Below, piece after piece: positions 61,790 to 64,000 of a stretch of 64,000 nt of DNA. The DNA lies in assembly GCA_013359135.1 (NCBI GenBank), contig JABWCN010000022.1, positions 62,001-126,000 on the forward strand. Direction: 5' to 3'. A program made the translations under genes and the position numbers. This stretch comes from Pseudobdellovibrionaceae bacterium. GTDB taxonomy: Bacteria > Bdellovibrionota > Bdellovibrionia > Bdellovibrionales > Bdellovibrionaceae. The notes under the pieces are model-generated. The model saw nothing but the letters and a program-made list of their open reading frames with translations. It made no database searches and was not told the origin of the DNA. Each line of letters begins with the position of its first letter. Positions within the stretch are counted from its first letter, which is position 1.

Positions 61790-63655
61790 TTATTTTTTAC
61801 AACATACTGCGTATGCTATAACTGGTACTTCACCTGACCAATCGTTTCTAAAACAATCTGCAGTCCAACCATCTAATGCGTTTGTTGGCTCGCTAAGATG
61901 AAGAAAACCATAATTAGCGTCACACTTTCCTCCGCCACTAATTACATACTCATCAGCGGCACACATAGCTGTGGAAATAGCTCCCGAGGGACCAACTACT
62001 TTTCGACAGTTCAATTGTCCTCGAATCATACCATTAGCTACATGTAATTGATCTAGTGGAGTGTTAGTTCCAATTCCAACTCGACCAGCTTGATTGATGA
62101 CCATTCTAGAAGGAGCAGCTCCAGATGTTCCATTTGCTCTTGTATAAAAAGCTAGTAAGCCTCCGCGATTACCTGCGGTAGTACCATCAGTATTTGCTGT
62201 TATAGCTGCCAACTCTGCTTTTTGATCACTGGGCCAGTTGTAACTATAACCAGCTTTAACAAAGCCGATATGACCAGTTTCTTCGGAGTTATTATCAGCT
62301 TTAGAGTCTATGATTTCAATTTTTCCCTGACGATTATTTGATCCTTTGACAGAAAGTCCAATTCCCCAATCAACAACTCCAGGTTTTATCGTATTGATAC
62401 CAGTATTTCCATCTGGTAAAATATTAAAGTAAGGGGTGTGCCAGATTGTTCCATCCCAATAGGAAATCCCAAATTTATTTGGAGAATCTCCACCGAAGGT
62501 ATAGGTACTTCCACGCGAATAGATAGCCCATCCTAAATTATTAGCTGACGATCCAAGGCTGTTACCATCATCTTTTGAATGTAAATTTATAGCCGATTGA
62601 GCCGTGTTACTACTATTAAATGTTCTTAGGCTTAATACTGGATTATCTAAGTTGGCATTGATATCTAGCTTTGAGACTGGAGTTGTTGTACCAATACCTA
62701 CGTTGCCATTGTGATCAATCCGCATACGTTCAGAGCGTGAAGTTACTCCAGCTGTGACTGGTGATCCATTTGCAATAGTTTCAAAAGATATAGCAGCACC
62801 TTGTCCCGCAGAGGAATGATTTTCAGTTGCCCAAAACTGTATAGCTGCTGAGTTATGATAAAAGCTGCCGTTGTATGGTGCTCCGATGATAGATAAAAAA
62901 CGATCGCCAGTTCTTATAGCAGTGGGTGAAGCTACTGTCCCTCGTGCTGTTGTTGCTGACAACCCATTAGCCTCAATACCAGTTCCAAAATGTCGACTTT
63001 GAAAACCTGGAGCTATAGGGAGTACTGCACCATCACTCTGAGCAGTAACAACAGCAGTGGGATTATCAAGTCCAATTCCAATGTGGCCACCTTGGTAATA
63101 AATATTATTTGAATCAACACTTGAAACTTGCCATAAAGAATCACTTAAGCCTCCAACAGCAATGCATTTAATAATATTTTTTGTGGCATCCATTTCGATT
63201 TGTGCTGAAAGAATGTGATGTGTTGTTTTGGAACCAATAACATTTCCAGTTTTATCTGCGTAAATAAAAAGTTTAACCTTTCCTTTGTTCGTATACCCAG
63301 CATCAGCAATAAAATCTTGCATTACGATCCTGTTAAAACTGAGTAAGCCACCCATGTACTTAGTTCCACTTACAAACAGGTCAGAGTTAGATTTGTCTTT
63401 TATGGTTGTTTGCGTAATCGAACCACTTATTAATGAGCTGCCAGAGAATGTATTTAGGCATGCATCTTTATCTGATAAATTAGAACGTACTTCTACTGTA
63501 AAATCTCTCATGACATCGGTGGCTCTGGCGCCACGTTGAGCGCGAAATGAATCATAAATAAATGAGACTACTCCTAATGAAACAACAGCCAAAAGTCCTG
63601 ACGCTACAATGACTTCAATAATCCCAAATCCATGATCTTTTTTTAAATTACTCAT
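61790..63655 (-). CDS. prepilin-type N-terminus fused to tail-fibre-like repeat protein
   Basis: Start set at ATG 63655 (MSNLKKDHGFGIIEVIVASG); the longer frame from 63691 lacks support. About 621 residues. A type IV prepilin signal, G|FGIIEVIVASGLLAVVSLGV with Glu at +5, shows PilD-type processing. The body has fibre-like repeats seen in phage tail fibres and in Bdellovibrio adhesive proteins: GHIGIGLDNPTAVVTAQSDG, NVGIGTTTPVSKLDIN, GNTGINTIKPG and RVGIGTNTPLDQLHVANG. The C-terminal 60 residues hold seven Cys (NCRKVVG, MCAADE, KCDANY, DCFRND, VCCKK), a likely disulfide-bonded tip. Probably an adhesin or minor pilin-like fibre on the cell surface. Confidence 0.75.
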   Translation of the reverse strand: MSNLKKDHGFGIIEVIVASGLLAVVSLGVVSFIYDSFRAQRGARATDVMRDFTVEVRSNLSDKDACLNTFSGSSLISGSITQTTIKDKSNSDLFVSGTKYMGGLLSFNRIVMQDFIADAGYTNKGKVKLFIYADKTGNVIGSKTTHHILSAQIEMDATKNIIKCIAVGGLSDSLWQVSSVDSNNIYYQGGHIGIGLDNPTAVVTAQSDGAVLPIAPGFQSRHFGTGIEANGLSATTARGTVASPTAIRTGDRFLSIIGAPYNGSFYHNSAAIQFWATENHSSAGQGAAISFETIANGSPVTAGVTSRSERMRIDHNGNVGIGTTTPVSKLDINANLDNPVLSLRTFNSSNTAQSAINLHSKDDGNSLGSSANNLGWAIYSRGSTYTFGGDSPNKFGISYWDGTIWHTPYFNILPDGNTGINTIKPGVVDWGIGLSVKGSNNRQGKIEIIDSKADNNSEETGHIGFVKAGYSYNWPSDQKAELAAITANTDGTTAGNRGGLLAFYTRANGTSGAAPSRMVINQAGRVGIGTNTPLDQLHVANGMIRGQLNCRKVVGPSGAISTAMCAADEYVISGGGKCDANYGFLHLSEPTNALDGWTADCFRNDWSGEVPVIAYAVCCKK

Positions 63656-63768
63656 AGTAAGTATTCTAAAAAAAAACTCAAGAACTTCCAATTAAATAAT
63701 AAAATCTTCTACTCTTGTCTAGAAACACTCTGAAGTTTATTAAGAGCAGTGTAGTGATGTTTTTGTGT

Positions 63769-64000
63769 TTATTCTTGTAGGCTAAATTTGACTCTTGGAT
63801 GTGTGTTTATCCGTTGAGCCCATTTTAGAGCTTCTTCTTTGTCACCTCTGAAAACATAAAAACTCCAAATATTTTTTTTCATTGGTGGATTTCTAGTTTC
63901 AAATGTCACAGTCTTCACATTTTTTTCAAGTTTAACAGCTACATGATTTGAAATATTTTCTTTTATAATATAAAACTGATTTCCAATCCCAATGAGCCCA
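63769..64000 (-). CDS. 3' end of a gene running past the window edge, unknown function
   Basis: An open minus-strand frame enters from beyond 64000 and stops at 63771-63769. The visible 76 residues include GIGNQFYIIKENISNHVAVK, RNPPMKKNIWSFYVFRGDKE, EALKWAQRINTHPRVKF. A repeat of short hydrophilic segments with no recognised family. Composition looks coding. The start is outside the window. Confidence 0.55.
   Translation of the reverse strand, partial: GLIGIGNQFYIIKENISNHVAVKLEKNVKTVTFETRNPPMKKNIWSFYVFRGDKEEALKWAQRINTHPRVKFSLQE

Noticed and set aside
1-64000. CRISPR arrays, tRNA or rRNA genes, insertion sequences, prophage integration genes
   Set aside because: No spaced repeat array, no T-loop-like motif with acceptor pairing, and no transposase or integrase motif was found by reading; a tRNAscan or ISfinder search was not possible.

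Overview
The window looks like a chromosomal segment of a low-GC, Gram-negative Bdellovibrionota-type bacterium (a Bdellovibrio/Bacteriovorax relative). Reasons: two TIGR02147-type regulators coupled to small exported proteins, a bacterial mevalonate operon, many signal-peptide and lipobox proteins, outer-membrane barrels ending in Phe, and a prepilin/tail-fibre-like fibre protein. No rRNA, tRNA, CRISPR array, integrase or transposase was recognised. TTG and GTG starts occur beside ATG.

Layout. 0-8.5 kb: TIGR02147 regulator with an overlapping small exported protein, old yellow enzyme (namA), thiol peroxidase (tpx), a GGCT-like protein, a lipoprotein barrel, an SDR enzyme, and two exported proteins of unknown role. 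8.7-13.3 kb: two disrupted genes, a thiL-like gene with a 53-bp tandem duplication and a U32 peptidase/rlhA-like gene with a frameshifting deletion, flanking a haem-c lipoprotein. 13.6-21.9 kb: MepA-like endopeptidase, then rpmI-rplT, then the mevalonate operon (fni, mvaA, a GHMP kinase likely to be phosphomevalonate kinase, mvaD, mevalonate kinase). 21.9-30.7 kb: subtilisin lipoprotein, a large AsmA-like protein, and a compact operon joining an exported protein, an arginase-family hydrolase, a threonine-aldolase-family PLP enzyme and tryptophan 2,3-dioxygenase. 30.7-36.2 kb: NAD synthetase, a nicotinamidase-like protein lacking its catalytic Cys, a His/Cys-rich lipoprotein, and an exported circularly permuted ATP-grasp protein. 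36.3-41.5 kb: a TetR-TolC-RND efflux operon with a large palindromic operator and no adaptor gene. 41.5-47.8 kb: SelO, Hsp20 with a heat-shock-type promoter, LysR/NhaR regulator, TerC, and a DUF779-aldehyde dehydrogenase operon. 48-58.3 kb: exported unknowns, PF04185 phosphoesterase, glycosyltransferase, TPR/winged-helix protein, FKBP, and a second TIGR02147 operon whose secreted partner carries an in-frame TAG. 58.3-64 kb: a barrel gene with an in-frame TAA, an RCC1-repeat lipoprotein, an alpha/beta hydrolase, the prepilin-fibre protein and the 3' end of another gene.

Four genes carry four different kinds of lesion (tandem duplication, deletion, TAG, TAA). That means either real decay or phase switching, or local assembly error. 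The most interesting leads are the TIGR02147 plus exported-protein modules, the exported ATP-grasp protein, the tryptophan-dioxygenase operon, the slippage-rescuable thiL duplication, the hairpin between rplT and fni, and the nucleophile-less nicotinamidase.
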